Shown: piece by piece, positions 1 to 7,186 of the stretch | How the letters are laid out: every line of letters starts with the position of its first letter | How positions within the stretch are numbered: the first letter of the stretch is position 1 | Source: Acidimicrobiales bacterium | GTDB taxonomy: Bacteria > Actinomycetota > Acidimicrobiia > Acidimicrobiales > SKKL01 | Assembly (NCBI GenBank): GCA_034521975.1 | Contig: JAXHLR010000004.1 | Coordinates: 272,165-336,164 of the forward strand | Reading direction: 5' to 3' | Length of the DNA stretch: 64,000 bases | The notes under the pieces: generated by a model | Databases searched by the model: none | What the model was told of the DNA's origin: nothing | Seen by the model: the letters and a program-made list of their open reading frames with translations, nothing else | Position numbers and translations under genes: made by a program

Positions 1-153
1 GCCCAACCACCACGACGCCTCGGCCAGCAGCTCCAGGCGCTCGGCCTCGGCGGCACCTGCGAGCGGGGAAGCGGCGACCGCGGCCTCGTGGGCGGCCCGC
101 CAGTCGTGGCGAGCCAACGCATCTCGCGGTGTGGTGAGGGCATCGACGCCCAA
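1..153 (-). CDS. N-terminus of a LuxR/TPR-type regulator (partial)
   Basis: Reading the minus strand from a possible TTG at 153 down to base 1 gives an open frame that runs off the window. It contains DALARHDWRAAHEA and, further on, LELLAEASWWLG. This Trp-rich helical opening is typical of actinobacterial LuxR-family regulators that begin with a tetratricopeptide-like helix pair. Only about 50 residues are visible, so no DNA-binding domain can be seen. The frame stays open upstream of 153, so the start could lie further right. Confidence 0.45.
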   Translation of the reverse strand, partial: MGVDALTTPRDALARHDWRAAHEAAVAASPLAGAAEAERLELLAEASWWLG

Positions 154-321
154 CGGACCGGCCTCCTCCCCCGGAGTCGGTGCTGGTCTCTCGTCTCGGG
201 TTCCGACCCGAGGATACCAACAGGGTCGGTCGGGCGTGGGGCGATCGCCCCACGCGCGCCCGCCGGGTGGATGGTACGGATGCCCGATGACGCGACTCGA
301 TCGCGGCGCGACGATCCGGGT

Positions 322-1161
322 ATGAGCACCGACACCACCAGCACCGACACCAGCACCGACTTCGCCACGGTCAAACAGCGTCAGCAGTCCAGTTGGTCCG
401 CCGGCGACTACGCCCGGATCGGTGTCACCCTCCAGATCGTCGGCGAGCGCCTCGCCGAGTCGGTCGAGGTCGTCGCCGGCTCCCGGGTCCTCGACGCGGC
501 CGCCGGCAACGGGAACGCGGCGCTCGCCGCTGCCCGGCGCGGCTGCCAGGTGACCGCGGTCGACTACGTCCCCGAACTGCTCGACCACCTCCGCCAGCGC
601 GCGGCCGCCGACCAGCTCGATGTCGAGACCCGTGTCGAGGACATCGAGTCGCTCCCCCTGGACGACGGGAGCTTCGACTCGGTGCTGTCCACCTTCGGCG
701 TCGCCTTCACCCCCGACCACGAGCGGGCCGCGGCCGAGCTGACCCGCCTCTGTCGACCCGGGGGACGGATCGGGCTGGCCAACTGGACCCCCGACAGCTT
801 CGTGGCGGCGATGCTGCGCACCATCGGCGGCTACGTCGCCCCACCCGCGGGCGTCCGGTCCCCGATCGAGTGGGGAACCGAAGCTCACCTTCAGGAGCTC
901 TTCGCCAACTCGCTGCAAGACCTGGAGACCGTCGAGCGCACCTTCGTCTTCCGGTACCGCTCTCCCGAACACTTCGTCGACGTGTTCCGCACCTTGTACG
1001 GCCCGATGGTCAAGGCCTTCGAGTCCCTCGACACCGACGGAGCGGCCGCCCTCACCTCGGACCTGATCGCGCTCTGCGAGGCCAGCGACACCTCCGACGA
1101 GCGCGGCGGCCTGCGCATCCCCAGCCCGTATCTCGAAGCCGTGCTCACGACCAGCGCCTGA
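322..1161 (+). CDS. Class I SAM-dependent methyltransferase
   Basis: 279 residues from the ATG at 322. An upstream in-frame extension to 88 is possible but low in complexity and unlike the family. The SAM-binding motif VLDAAAGNGN lies at residues 56-65, the acidic motif II (TAVDYVPELL) follows, and CRPGGRIGLANW is the post-motif III signature of UbiE/Methyltransf_11 enzymes. It should transfer a methyl group from SAM to a small molecule in the cytoplasm, and the substrate cannot be told. The N-terminus carries a Ser/Thr/Asp-rich stretch. It is followed by the TrpB2 gene after 88 bases, so co-transcription is possible. Confidence 0.85.
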   Translation: MSTDTTSTDTSTDFATVKQRQQSSWSAGDYARIGVTLQIVGERLAESVEVVAGSRVLDAAAGNGNAALAAARRGCQVTAVDYVPELLDHLRQRAAADQLDVETRVEDIESLPLDDGSFDSVLSTFGVAFTPDHERAAAELTRLCRPGGRIGLANWTPDSFVAAMLRTIGGYVAPPAGVRSPIEWGTEAHLQELFANSLQDLETVERTFVFRYRSPEHFVDVFRTLYGPMVKAFESLDTDGAAALTSDLIALCEASDTSDERGGLRIPSPYLEAVLTTSA

Positions 1162-1249
1162 CCCGATCCCCACCCGGGCTCGACCGACGCGCGCGGTTGG
1201 TGCCCGGACGGGCTGAGCATCGTCCCGCCAGCGGTGCCAGAATCCGACC

Positions 1250-2503
1250 ATGCGCTGGAACCTGACCTCCGATCAACTGCCCGAAGCCTGGTTCAACGTC
1301 CTGCCCCGGCTCGACGTCCCGCTCGACCCGCCGCTGCACCCCGCCACCCGCGAGCCGGTCGGCCCCGACGACCTCGCCCCCCTGTTCCCGATGGCGCTCA
1401 TCGGCCAGGAGATGAGCCCCGAGCCGTGGATCGACATCCCCGGCGAGGTGCTCGACATCCTGCGGCTGTGGCGACCCACTCCGCTGGTGCGGGCCACCCG
1501 TCTCGAAGCGGCCCTCGGCACCCCGGCACGCATCTACTACAAGGACGAGTCGGTGTCGCCGGCCGGTTCGCACAAGCCCAACACCGCGGTGGCCCAGGCC
1601 TTCTACAACAAGGCCGAGGGCACGACCCGGCTCGCCACCGAGACCGGTGCCGGCCAGTGGGGAAGCGCCTTGTCGTTCGCCAGCGCGCTGTTGGGGCTCG
1701 AGTGCAAGGTGTACATGGTGCGGGCGTCGTACAACCAGAAGCCGTACCGCCGGGTGATGATGGAGACCTGGGGCGGATCGGTCGTGCCGTCTCCGATCGA
1801 CGATCCCGACCACCCCGGATCGCTCGGCGCCGCCATCACCGATGCGGTGCGCGACGCGGTCGCTCGCGACGACACCCACTACGCCCTCGGTTCGGTGCTC
1901 AACCACGTGCTGTTGCACCAGACCGTCATCGGACTCGAGGCCAAGGACCAGCTGGGAGCCGCCGGCGAGGACCTGCCCAACGTGGTGATCGCCTCCTGCG
2001 GCGGCGGCTCCAACCTCGGCGGCATCGCGTTGCCGTTCGTGCCCGACGACGAGGTGCGCCTGGTGGCGGTCGAGCCGTCGTCGTGTCCGACCCTGACCGA
2101 GGGCAACTTCGACTACGACTTCGGCGACGTGGCCGGCATGACCCCGCTGCTGCCGATGTTCACCTTGGGCCACGAGTTCGTGCCGCCGAGCATCCACGCC
2201 GGCGGGCTGCGCTACCACGGTGACTCACCGATCATCTCCCATCTGGTGCGCGACAAGCGGATGGAGGCGGTGGCCTACCCACAGGGCAAGGTCTTCGACG
2301 CCGCCGTCCAGTTCGCCCGCACCGAGGGGCCGATCGCCGCCCCCGAGACCAGCCACGCCATTCGCGCCGTCATCGACGAAGCGCTGGCCGCCAAGGAGAC
2401 CGGCGAGGAACGGGTCATTCTCTTCTGCTACTCGGGTCACGGGCTGCTCGACCTGTCGGCCTACGACGACTACCTCCACGACCGCCTCGAGCCCGGCAGC
2501 TGA
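1250..2503 (+). CDS. trpB2: Tryptophan synthase beta-like, TrpB2 family
   Basis: 417 residues. Fold-type II PLP enzyme: [10 protein letters not shown] (Lys109, the Schiff-base lysine) and the phosphate-gripping glycine loop CGGGSNLGG near residue 250. The N-terminal extension ([12 protein letters not shown] after a 70-residue lead) and overall length mark the TrpB2 branch rather than classical TrpB, which is near 400 residues and paired with TrpA. It condenses indole and serine to tryptophan. No trpA is nearby, as is usual for TrpB2, which may salvage free indole. Its 3' end overlaps, antisense, the tail of a degenerate minus-strand frame. Confidence 0.92.
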   Translation: MRWNLTSDQLPEAWFNVLPRLDVPLDPPLHPATREPVGPDDLAPLFPMALIGQEMSPEPWIDIPGEVLDILRLWRPTPLVRATRLEAALGTPARIYYKDESVSPAGSHKPNTAVAQAFYNKAEGTTRLATETGAGQWGSALSFASALLGLECKVYMVRASYNQKPYRRVMMETWGGSVVPSPIDDPDHPGSLGAAITDAVRDAVARDDTHYALGSVLNHVLLHQTVIGLEAKDQLGAAGEDLPNVVIASCGGGSNLGGIALPFVPDDEVRLVAVEPSSCPTLTEGNFDYDFGDVAGMTPLLPMFTLGHEFVPPSIHAGGLRYHGDSPIISHLVRDKRMEAVAYPQGKVFDAAVQFARTEGPIAAPETSHAIRAVIDEALAAKETGEERVILFCYSGHGLLDLSAYDDYLHDRLEPGS

Positions 2504-2526
2504 GGCGAACCGGAGCGCGTCGGCCT

Positions 2527-2622
2527 CACCTCGCGGCCCGCCAGCACGACGAACCCCTCGTCGTCGATCGAGGCCAGGTCGCCGGTGTGCAGCCAACCGT
2601 CCCGAAAGGTGGCGGCGGTCAC
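2527..2622 (-). pseudogene. Fragment of an AMP-dependent acyl-CoA synthetase
   Basis: The minus strand starting with the GTG at 2622 reads about 32 residues that match the most conserved part of the acyl-adenylate superfamily: RDGWLHTGDLASIDDEGF followed by VVLAGR. In intact enzymes this is followed by a 100-residue C-terminal domain; here the similarity stops after the Gly-Arg and a TAG stop occurs at 2470, inside antisense of trpB2. The GTG overlaps the TGA of the methyltransferase gene upstream (GTGA), so the scrap may still be translated. I read it as the remains of a lost synthetase gene. Confidence 0.7.
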
Positions 2623-3260
2623 CCTCGACAGGTCGTGGTCGGCGAAGGATCGGGATCACGGCGACCGAGGACCGCGACGAGGAAGCCCGAGTCGTCGGTG
2701 AACGGGCGCAGGTCCCAGGTGCCGAGCAGCACCTCGGGAACCAGGTCGGCACCCTCCACGTCGGCCAGGAACTCGTCGAAGGTGTAGTCGCGCCCCGCGC
2801 CGAACCCCACGGCGACCCGGCCGCCGTCGCGGAGGTGTCGACCGAGCCTGGTGAGCACCTCCCGGCGTGTGCTCGGGGCGAGGAACGTCATCACGTTGCC
2901 CGCGCACACGATGGCGTCGAACCCGTCGGTGACGCCCCGCGAGCCAAGGTCGAGCTCGGCGAGGTCGTCGACGAGCCAGAGCGGACCGGGATGATCCTCC
3001 TCGGCCGCATCGATCAGGACCGGGTCGACGTCGACACCCACCACCTCGTGGCCGAGCCGGGCCAGCATCCCACCGACGCGGCCGGGGCCACACCCGGCGT
3101 CGAGGATCCGTGCCCCACGGGGCACCATCGCATCCACGAAGCGAGCCTCGCCGCCCAGGTCGTCGCCGGCAGCAGCCATCTTGCGGAAGCGCTCCACGTA
3201 CCAGGTGGAGTGATCGGGGTTGGCCTCGGTGATCGAGGTCCACTTGCTCTGCTCGGCCAT
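2619..3260 (-). CDS. Class I SAM-dependent methyltransferase
   Basis: 213 residues from ATG 3260 (MAEQSKW). Motif I is RILDAGCGPGRVGG at 51-64, followed by the acidic GVDVDP and a DAIVCAGNVMTF segment, so the family is clear but the substrate is not. Upstream in-frame codons to 3353 are Arg-rich and read into the divergent oxidase promoter, so I reject them. The C-terminal tail after VLGRRDP is irregular and ends in a TGA that overlaps the GTG of an acyl-CoA synthetase scrap. The original 3' end may have been replaced when that scrap was left behind. Confidence 0.82.
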   Translation of the reverse strand: MAEQSKWTSITEANPDHSTWYVERFRKMAAAGDDLGGEARFVDAMVPRGARILDAGCGPGRVGGMLARLGHEVVGVDVDPVLIDAAEEDHPGPLWLVDDLAELDLGSRGVTDGFDAIVCAGNVMTFLAPSTRREVLTRLGRHLRDGGRVAVGFGAGRDYTFDEFLADVEGADLVPEVLLGTWDLRPFTDDSGFLVAVLGRRDPDPSPTTTCRG

Positions 3261-3353
3261 GCGCCATCTCCGGCGGGTCGTGGGCGGCTGGATCCACCGC
3301 CAGGCTACGGCCGCGGGTACCCGCCGACGACGACCCCCATTAGGATCGCCCAC

Positions 3354-4676
3354 GTGGCACCTTCAGCATCCGATGGTCACCGGTGGACGAACTGGGCCGG
3401 CAACCAGGTCTGTGCCCCCGCCGCGGTCGACCACCCCGCCACCGAGGAGGACCTGGTCGCCAGCATCCGGCGGGCGGCCGCCGACGGTCAGCGGGTCAAG
3501 GTCGTGGGATCCGGCCACTCCTTCACCGGCACCGCGCTCACCGACGGTCGCCAGATCGTGCTCGACCGCTATCACCGCCTGCTGTCGGTCGATCCCAACA
3601 GCGGTCTCGTCACCGTCCAGGCCGGCATCACACTTCGCCGCCTCAACGCCGAGCTCGCCCAGCACGGCCTGGCGATGCCCAACCTCGGCGACGTCGCCTA
3701 CCAGACCATCTCCGGCGCTCTGGCCACCGCCACCCACGGCACCGGCATCTCCCACGGAAACCTCGCCACCCAGATCCGGGGCATGCGCCTGATCTCCGGC
3801 GACGGCTCGGTGGTGTCGTGCTCGGCCGACGAGGAACCCGAGGTGTTCGCCGCCGCCCGCGTCGGCCTCGGAGCGCTCGGGGTCGTCTCCACGGTCACCC
3901 TCCAGTGCGTGCCCGCCTTCGACCTCCACGCCGTCGAGGCACCCGAACGCATCGATCCCCTCCTCGCCGACATCGACACCCACGTCGAGGGCAACGACCA
4001 CTTCGAGCTCTACTGGGTGCCCCACACCCGTTGGGCACTCACCAAGCGCAACAACCGCACCGACCTGCCCCGGTCCCGCCGCCCGGTGTGGCGCGAGCTC
4101 TACGAGGACGTCGTCGTGTCGAACCTGGCGTTCGGTGCGCTGTGCCGGCTCGGCCGCCTGTCGCCCCAGGCCATCCCCCGCCTCATGCGGACCCTGCCCA
4201 GCACCGGTCCGACCGACTACGTGGATCGCAGCGACCGGGTGTTCACCAGTCCCCGTCTGGTCCGGTTCTACGAGATGGAGTACGCCGTGCCACGCGAAGC
4301 GGGACCCGAGGCCCTGAACCGGGTGCGTGACCTCGTGGGTCGCAGCGGGCTGCGTCTCAGCTTCCCCGTCGAGGTCCGCTTCGTCGCCGGTGACGACATC
4401 CCCCTGAGCCCCGCATTCGGACGCGAGACCTGCTACATCGCCGTGCACGTCTACCAGGGGACGGACTTCCACCAGTACTTCAGCGGGGTCGAGTCGATCA
4501 TGGATGACTACGACGGTCGCCCCCACTGGGGCAAGCTCCACTTCCAGACCGCCGAGACCCTGGCGCCGCGGTACCCCGAGTGGTCGCGCGTCCAGGCGGT
4601 GCGGGCCCGGCTCGACCCCGACGGCCGGTTCGCGAACGAGTACCTCGACCGGGTGCTCGGCCCGGTGAGGGCCTGA
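3354..4676 (+). CDS. FAD-linked sugar-lactone oxidase (ALO/gulonolactone oxidase family)
   Basis: 440 residues from GTG 3354. The N-terminal PCMH-type FAD domain contains VVGSGHSFTGTALTDG, with His56 placed as the residue that carries covalent FAD in this family. The C-terminal half is the D-arabinono-1,4-lactone oxidase domain, ending HWGKLHFQ, WSRVQAVRARLDPDGRFANE. Expected reaction: oxidation of an aldonolactone such as L-gulono- or D-arabinono-lactone. It diverges from the methyltransferase at 3260 across a 93-base spacer and is followed 4 bases later by the PLP enzyme, so the two probably share a transcript. Exact sugar specificity is not readable. Confidence 0.88.
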   Translation: MAPSASDGHRWTNWAGNQVCAPAAVDHPATEEDLVASIRRAAADGQRVKVVGSGHSFTGTALTDGRQIVLDRYHRLLSVDPNSGLVTVQAGITLRRLNAELAQHGLAMPNLGDVAYQTISGALATATHGTGISHGNLATQIRGMRLISGDGSVVSCSADEEPEVFAAARVGLGALGVVSTVTLQCVPAFDLHAVEAPERIDPLLADIDTHVEGNDHFELYWVPHTRWALTKRNNRTDLPRSRRPVWRELYEDVVVSNLAFGALCRLGRLSPQAIPRLMRTLPSTGPTDYVDRSDRVFTSPRLVRFYEMEYAVPREAGPEALNRVRDLVGRSGLRLSFPVEVRFVAGDDIPLSPAFGRETCYIAVHVYQGTDFHQYFSGVESIMDDYDGRPHWGKLHFQTAETLAPRYPEWSRVQAVRARLDPDGRFANEYLDRVLGPVRA

Positions 4677-4680
4677 GTCG

Positions 4681-5688
4681 ATGCGGGTCGACGATCTCAC
4701 CACCCCGGCCCTGGTGGTCGACGCCGACCGGCTCGACCGCAACCTCGCCACCATGTCCGAGCGCCTGCCCGGCTCGCGACTGCGCCCCCACGTCAAGGCC
4801 CACAAGTGCACGTCGCTCGCGAGGCGACAGGCCGAGCTCGGGAACCAGGGGTTCACCTGCGCCACCATCCGCGAGGTCGAGGGCATGGCCGAGGCCGGCC
4901 TCGGGACCGACCTGTTGCTCGCCAACGAGGTGGTCGACGCCCGCCGCCTCGGCGCGGTCGCCGACCTGACGGGGGCCCGCATCACCGTCGCGGTCGACTC
5001 CGCCGAGACCGTCGCCGCCGCGGCCGACGGCGGGGTGCGCGAGGTCCTGATCGACGTGGCGGTGGGTCTTCCGCGCTGCGGCTGCCGCCCCGCCGACGCC
5101 GGCCCCCTGGCCGAGCTGGCGCGTTCGCGCGGCCTCGAGGTGCGCGGCGTGATGGGCTACGAGGGCCACGTGACCGTCATCGGCGACCGCGCCGAGCGGG
5201 CAGCGGCAGTCGAGTCAGCCATGGCCAAGCTGGTCGACGCCCACGCCGCGGTCGGTGGCAACGTCATCTCGGGCGGCGCCACCGTGAGCTGGGACCTCAA
5301 CACCTGGGTCACCGAGCTCCAGGCCGGGTCCTACGCGCTCATGGACACCACCTTTGCCCCCATGACCCCTGAGTTCGCTCCCGCCCTCAACGTGTTGGCC
5401 ACCGTGATCTCGGTGTCGCCCAAGTGGGCGGTGTGCGATGCCGGTCTCAAGTCGCTCGGCATGGATCACGGGAACCCCACCCTGGCCGGGGGCCGGGGCG
5501 AGGTGTTGCTGGTGTCGGACGAGCACGTCGTGTTCACCCCGGGCGACGGTCCGCCGCCCCGGGTCGGAGACCGCGTGCGGCTCGTTCCCGCCCACATCGA
5601 TCCGACCGTCGCCTATCACGAGCAGATGCACGTCGAGCGCGACGGCGAGGTCCTCGAGACCTGGGCGGTCGACCTGCGGGGTTGGTGA
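4681..5688 (+). CDS. DSD1/D-threonine aldolase-like PLP enzyme (alanine racemase fold)
   Basis: 335 residues. The N-terminus TPALVVDADRLDRNL, then RPHVKAHKC, is the fold-type III PLP barrel with the Schiff-base lysine in VKAHK. The C-terminal beta domain has PAHIDPTVAYHEQMHV, which corresponds to the metal-binding His-x-Cys/Asp region of D-serine dehydratase/D-threonine aldolase enzymes. Likely acts on a D-hydroxy-amino acid. A 15-bp direct repeat (5674-5688 and 5689-5703) duplicates the last codons and stop, so slippage there would not change the protein. Confidence 0.85.
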   Translation: MRVDDLTTPALVVDADRLDRNLATMSERLPGSRLRPHVKAHKCTSLARRQAELGNQGFTCATIREVEGMAEAGLGTDLLLANEVVDARRLGAVADLTGARITVAVDSAETVAAAADGGVREVLIDVAVGLPRCGCRPADAGPLAELARSRGLEVRGVMGYEGHVTVIGDRAERAAAVESAMAKLVDAHAAVGGNVISGGATVSWDLNTWVTELQAGSYALMDTTFAPMTPEFAPALNVLATVISVSPKWAVCDAGLKSLGMDHGNPTLAGGRGEVLLVSDEHVVFTPGDGPPPRVGDRVRLVPAHIDPTVAYHEQMHVERDGEVLETWAVDLRGW

Positions 5689-5720
5689 CTGCGGGGTTGG
5701 TGACCCCGGGGAGACGCCGC

Positions 5721-5921
5721 TCAGGCGGCCCCGGCCAGATCGGACGAGACCTGCTCCCGCTCGGGCCATGTGTCGAGCAACGCGGTGAGCGTGGGCCAGC
5801 ATCCACCGCAGCGCGAGCCGGCACCGCAGTCGCGTGCGATCTCGTCGATCGAGGCTGCGCCGGAGGCGATCGCGGCGCCGACGTCGTTGCTGGTCACCAC
5901 GCGGCAGGAACAGACGTACAC
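5721..5921 (-). CDS. bfd: Bacterioferritin-associated ferredoxin
   Basis: 66 residues, a full-length BFD-type [2Fe-2S] domain. Cysteines are MYVCSC at the N-terminus and CGAGSRCGGC in the middle, giving the four-Cys C-x-C ... C-x-x-C pattern. Bfd passes electrons to bacterioferritin to release stored iron as Fe2+. It lies one base after the stop of the 73-residue protein upstream and is almost certainly co-transcribed with it. Bacterioferritin is encoded divergently 340 bases away, and iron-box-like repeats lie between. Confidence 0.9.
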   Translation of the reverse strand: MYVCSCRVVTSNDVGAAIASGAASIDEIARDCGAGSRCGGCWPTLTALLDTWPEREQVSSDLAGAA

Positions 5922-5922
5922 C

Positions 5923-6144
5923 TCAGATCTCCTCGCTGATCGACGGGGTGGAGTGATCGTGCACGACGAGCGGGATGCCCTCGGAACCGAGGCGGGCGGC
6001 GACCCCCAGCGGCACCCGCCGACTCACCGGGCGGCGATGGCCGACGCCGACGACCTCGGCCATCGGGGCACCGTCGCCGACGGTGACGCGCACCCAGTCG
6101 ACCCTGCGAAGCCCCAGATACCCGGTGTCCCGGCCTCGTGCCAT
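5923..6144 (-). CDS. Small conserved-looking protein in the bfd operon
   Basis: 73 residues, family not recognised. Features: a basic N-terminus, a central VPLGVAARLGSEGIPLVVHDHS segment rich in hydrophobic residues with two His, and no Cys pairs. It has a good ribosome site (GGAGAGGGAACC before the ATG at 6144) and sits one base before bfd, so the two are likely translationally coupled. The iron-box-like operator at 6164-6182 lies directly upstream. A role in iron handling is guilt by association only. Confidence 0.65.
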   Translation of the reverse strand: MARGRDTGYLGLRRVDWVRVTVGDGAPMAEVVGVGHRRPVSRRVPLGVAARLGSEGIPLVVHDHSTPSISEEI

Positions 6145-6163
6145 GGTTCCCTCTCCATGCCGA

Positions 6164-6198
6164 TTAGGTGTTCCTAATAGAAGGTACTCCTAACTGGT
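6164..6198. promoter_or_regulatory. Tandem DtxR/IdeR-like iron boxes between bfd operon and bfr
   Basis: TTAGGTGTTCCTAATAGAA at 6164-6182 matches the 19-bp DtxR/IdeR consensus at about 13 positions, including TTAGG-N4-CCTAA exactly. A second partial site (CCTAAC half at 6190-6195, minus strand TTAGG-N4-CC) abuts it. It is centred about 30 bases before the start of the 73-residue gene and about 90 before bfr, so one repressor could control both directions. No dtxR gene is in the window. Confidence 0.6.
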
Positions 6199-6264
6199 GA
6201 CGGATACAAGACCCAACGTCGAGCGCCGACAGCACCTGTCGCCCACACCACCTATGATCGGACC

Positions 6265-6735
6265 ATGCAGGGCGACCCAGACATCATCGAGCTGCTGAAC
6301 GAGATCCTCACGGCCGAGCTCACTGCCATCAACCAGTACTTCATCCACGCCAAGATGCAGGAGAACTGGGGCTATCACCGGCTCGCGAGCGCGACCCGCG
6401 CCGAGTCGATGGACGAGATGAAGCACGCCGATCAGCTGATCGAGCGAATCCTCTACCTCGAAGGTGTCCCCAACCTCCAGCGCCTCGGCGCGGTCATGGT
6501 CGGCCAGACCGTCGCCGAGCAGTTCCGGCTCGACCTCGATGTCGAACGAAGCGCACTCGAGCGCTTCAACCGCGGGGTCGCCCAGGCACGCGACGCCGGC
6601 GACAACGGAACCCGGGAGCTGCTCGAACGGCTGCTGGTGTCCGAGGAGGAGCACGCCGACTGGCTCGAGACCCAGCTGGGCCTCATCGACACGATGGGCG
6701 ACCAGCTCTACCTGTCCACCCAGCTCGGGACCTGA
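6265..6735 (+). CDS. bfr: Bacterioferritin
   Basis: 156 residues, the standard length. All ferroxidase ligands align with E. coli Bfr numbering: Glu18, Glu51, His54, Glu94, Glu127 and His130. Met52 (the DEMKHAD motif), which ligates haem b at subunit interfaces, is present. It forms 24-subunit shells that oxidise Fe2+ and store it as mineral. Divergent from the bfd operon, with iron-box-like repeats between them, so the storage and release functions are probably co-regulated. Confidence 0.96.
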   Translation: MQGDPDIIELLNEILTAELTAINQYFIHAKMQENWGYHRLASATRAESMDEMKHADQLIERILYLEGVPNLQRLGAVMVGQTVAEQFRLDLDVERSALERFNRGVAQARDAGDNGTRELLERLLVSEEEHADWLETQLGLIDTMGDQLYLSTQLGT

Positions 6736-6802
6736 TCTCGCGGTCGCGGTGACTGCTCCCCGGGAGGATTGACCTCGCTCCCCAACGGGTATCACCCACC
6801 AC

Positions 6803-7186
6803 ATGAACGATCCTGCTACCCACGAGGCCGGAACCGACAAGTCCGGAACCGACAAGTCGGGAACCGACAAGTCCGGAACCGACAAGTCGGGGACCGGCAC
6901 CCCGGACGAACCCATCCGCGAGTACCGCGGGGCGGGGATCATGTGGAGCGCCATCGCCGTGGTGGTGGTGCTCGCCGCCTTCATCATCGTGGTGATCCAG
7001 AACTCCGAGTCCGTGCCGTTCGAGTTCCTGTGGATGACCGTCGACACGCCGCTGGCACTGATCATCGCCGTCGCGGTCGCCGCCAGTCTCGCCATCGGCG
7101 AGATCATCGGCTGGGCCTGGCGACGGCACCGCCGCGGCGACCTCCAGCGGCGAGAGGAGCTACGCCGCCTCAAGCGGTCGAAGTGA
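6803..7186 (+). CDS. LapA-domain (DUF1049) small membrane protein with N-terminal repeats
   Basis: 127 residues. Residues 10-30 are four copies of Gly-Thr-Asp-Lys-Ser encoded by a perfect-phase 15-bp repeat. The core has two transmembrane segments (about 50-70 and 85-105) around the loop IQNSESVPFEFLWMTVDTPL, the signature of LapA/DUF1049 proteins. The C-terminus is strongly basic. The role in Gram-positives is unclear; the family is linked to envelope assembly elsewhere. The 3' end overlaps the convergent P-type ATPase gene by 27 bases. Confidence 0.8.
   Translation: MNDPATHEAGTDKSGTDKSGTDKSGTDKSGTGTPDEPIREYRGAGIMWSAIAVVVVLAAFIIVVIQNSESVPFEFLWMTVDTPLALIIAVAVAASLAIGEIIGWAWRRHRRGDLQRREELRRLKRSK
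6830..6889 (+). repeat. 15-bp minisatellite, four copies
   Basis: Four back-to-back 15-bp units beginning GGAACCGACAAGTC, with only the last base of the unit alternating C/G. In frame, so copy-number change would lengthen or shorten the hydrophilic N-terminus of the LapA-like protein by five residues per unit. Confidence 0.95.

Noticed and set aside
2220-3353. In-frame upstream extension of the lactone oxidase by 378 codons
   Set aside because: The extension overlaps the end of trpB2 and all of the methyltransferase in antisense; the family domain begins at the GTG at 3354.
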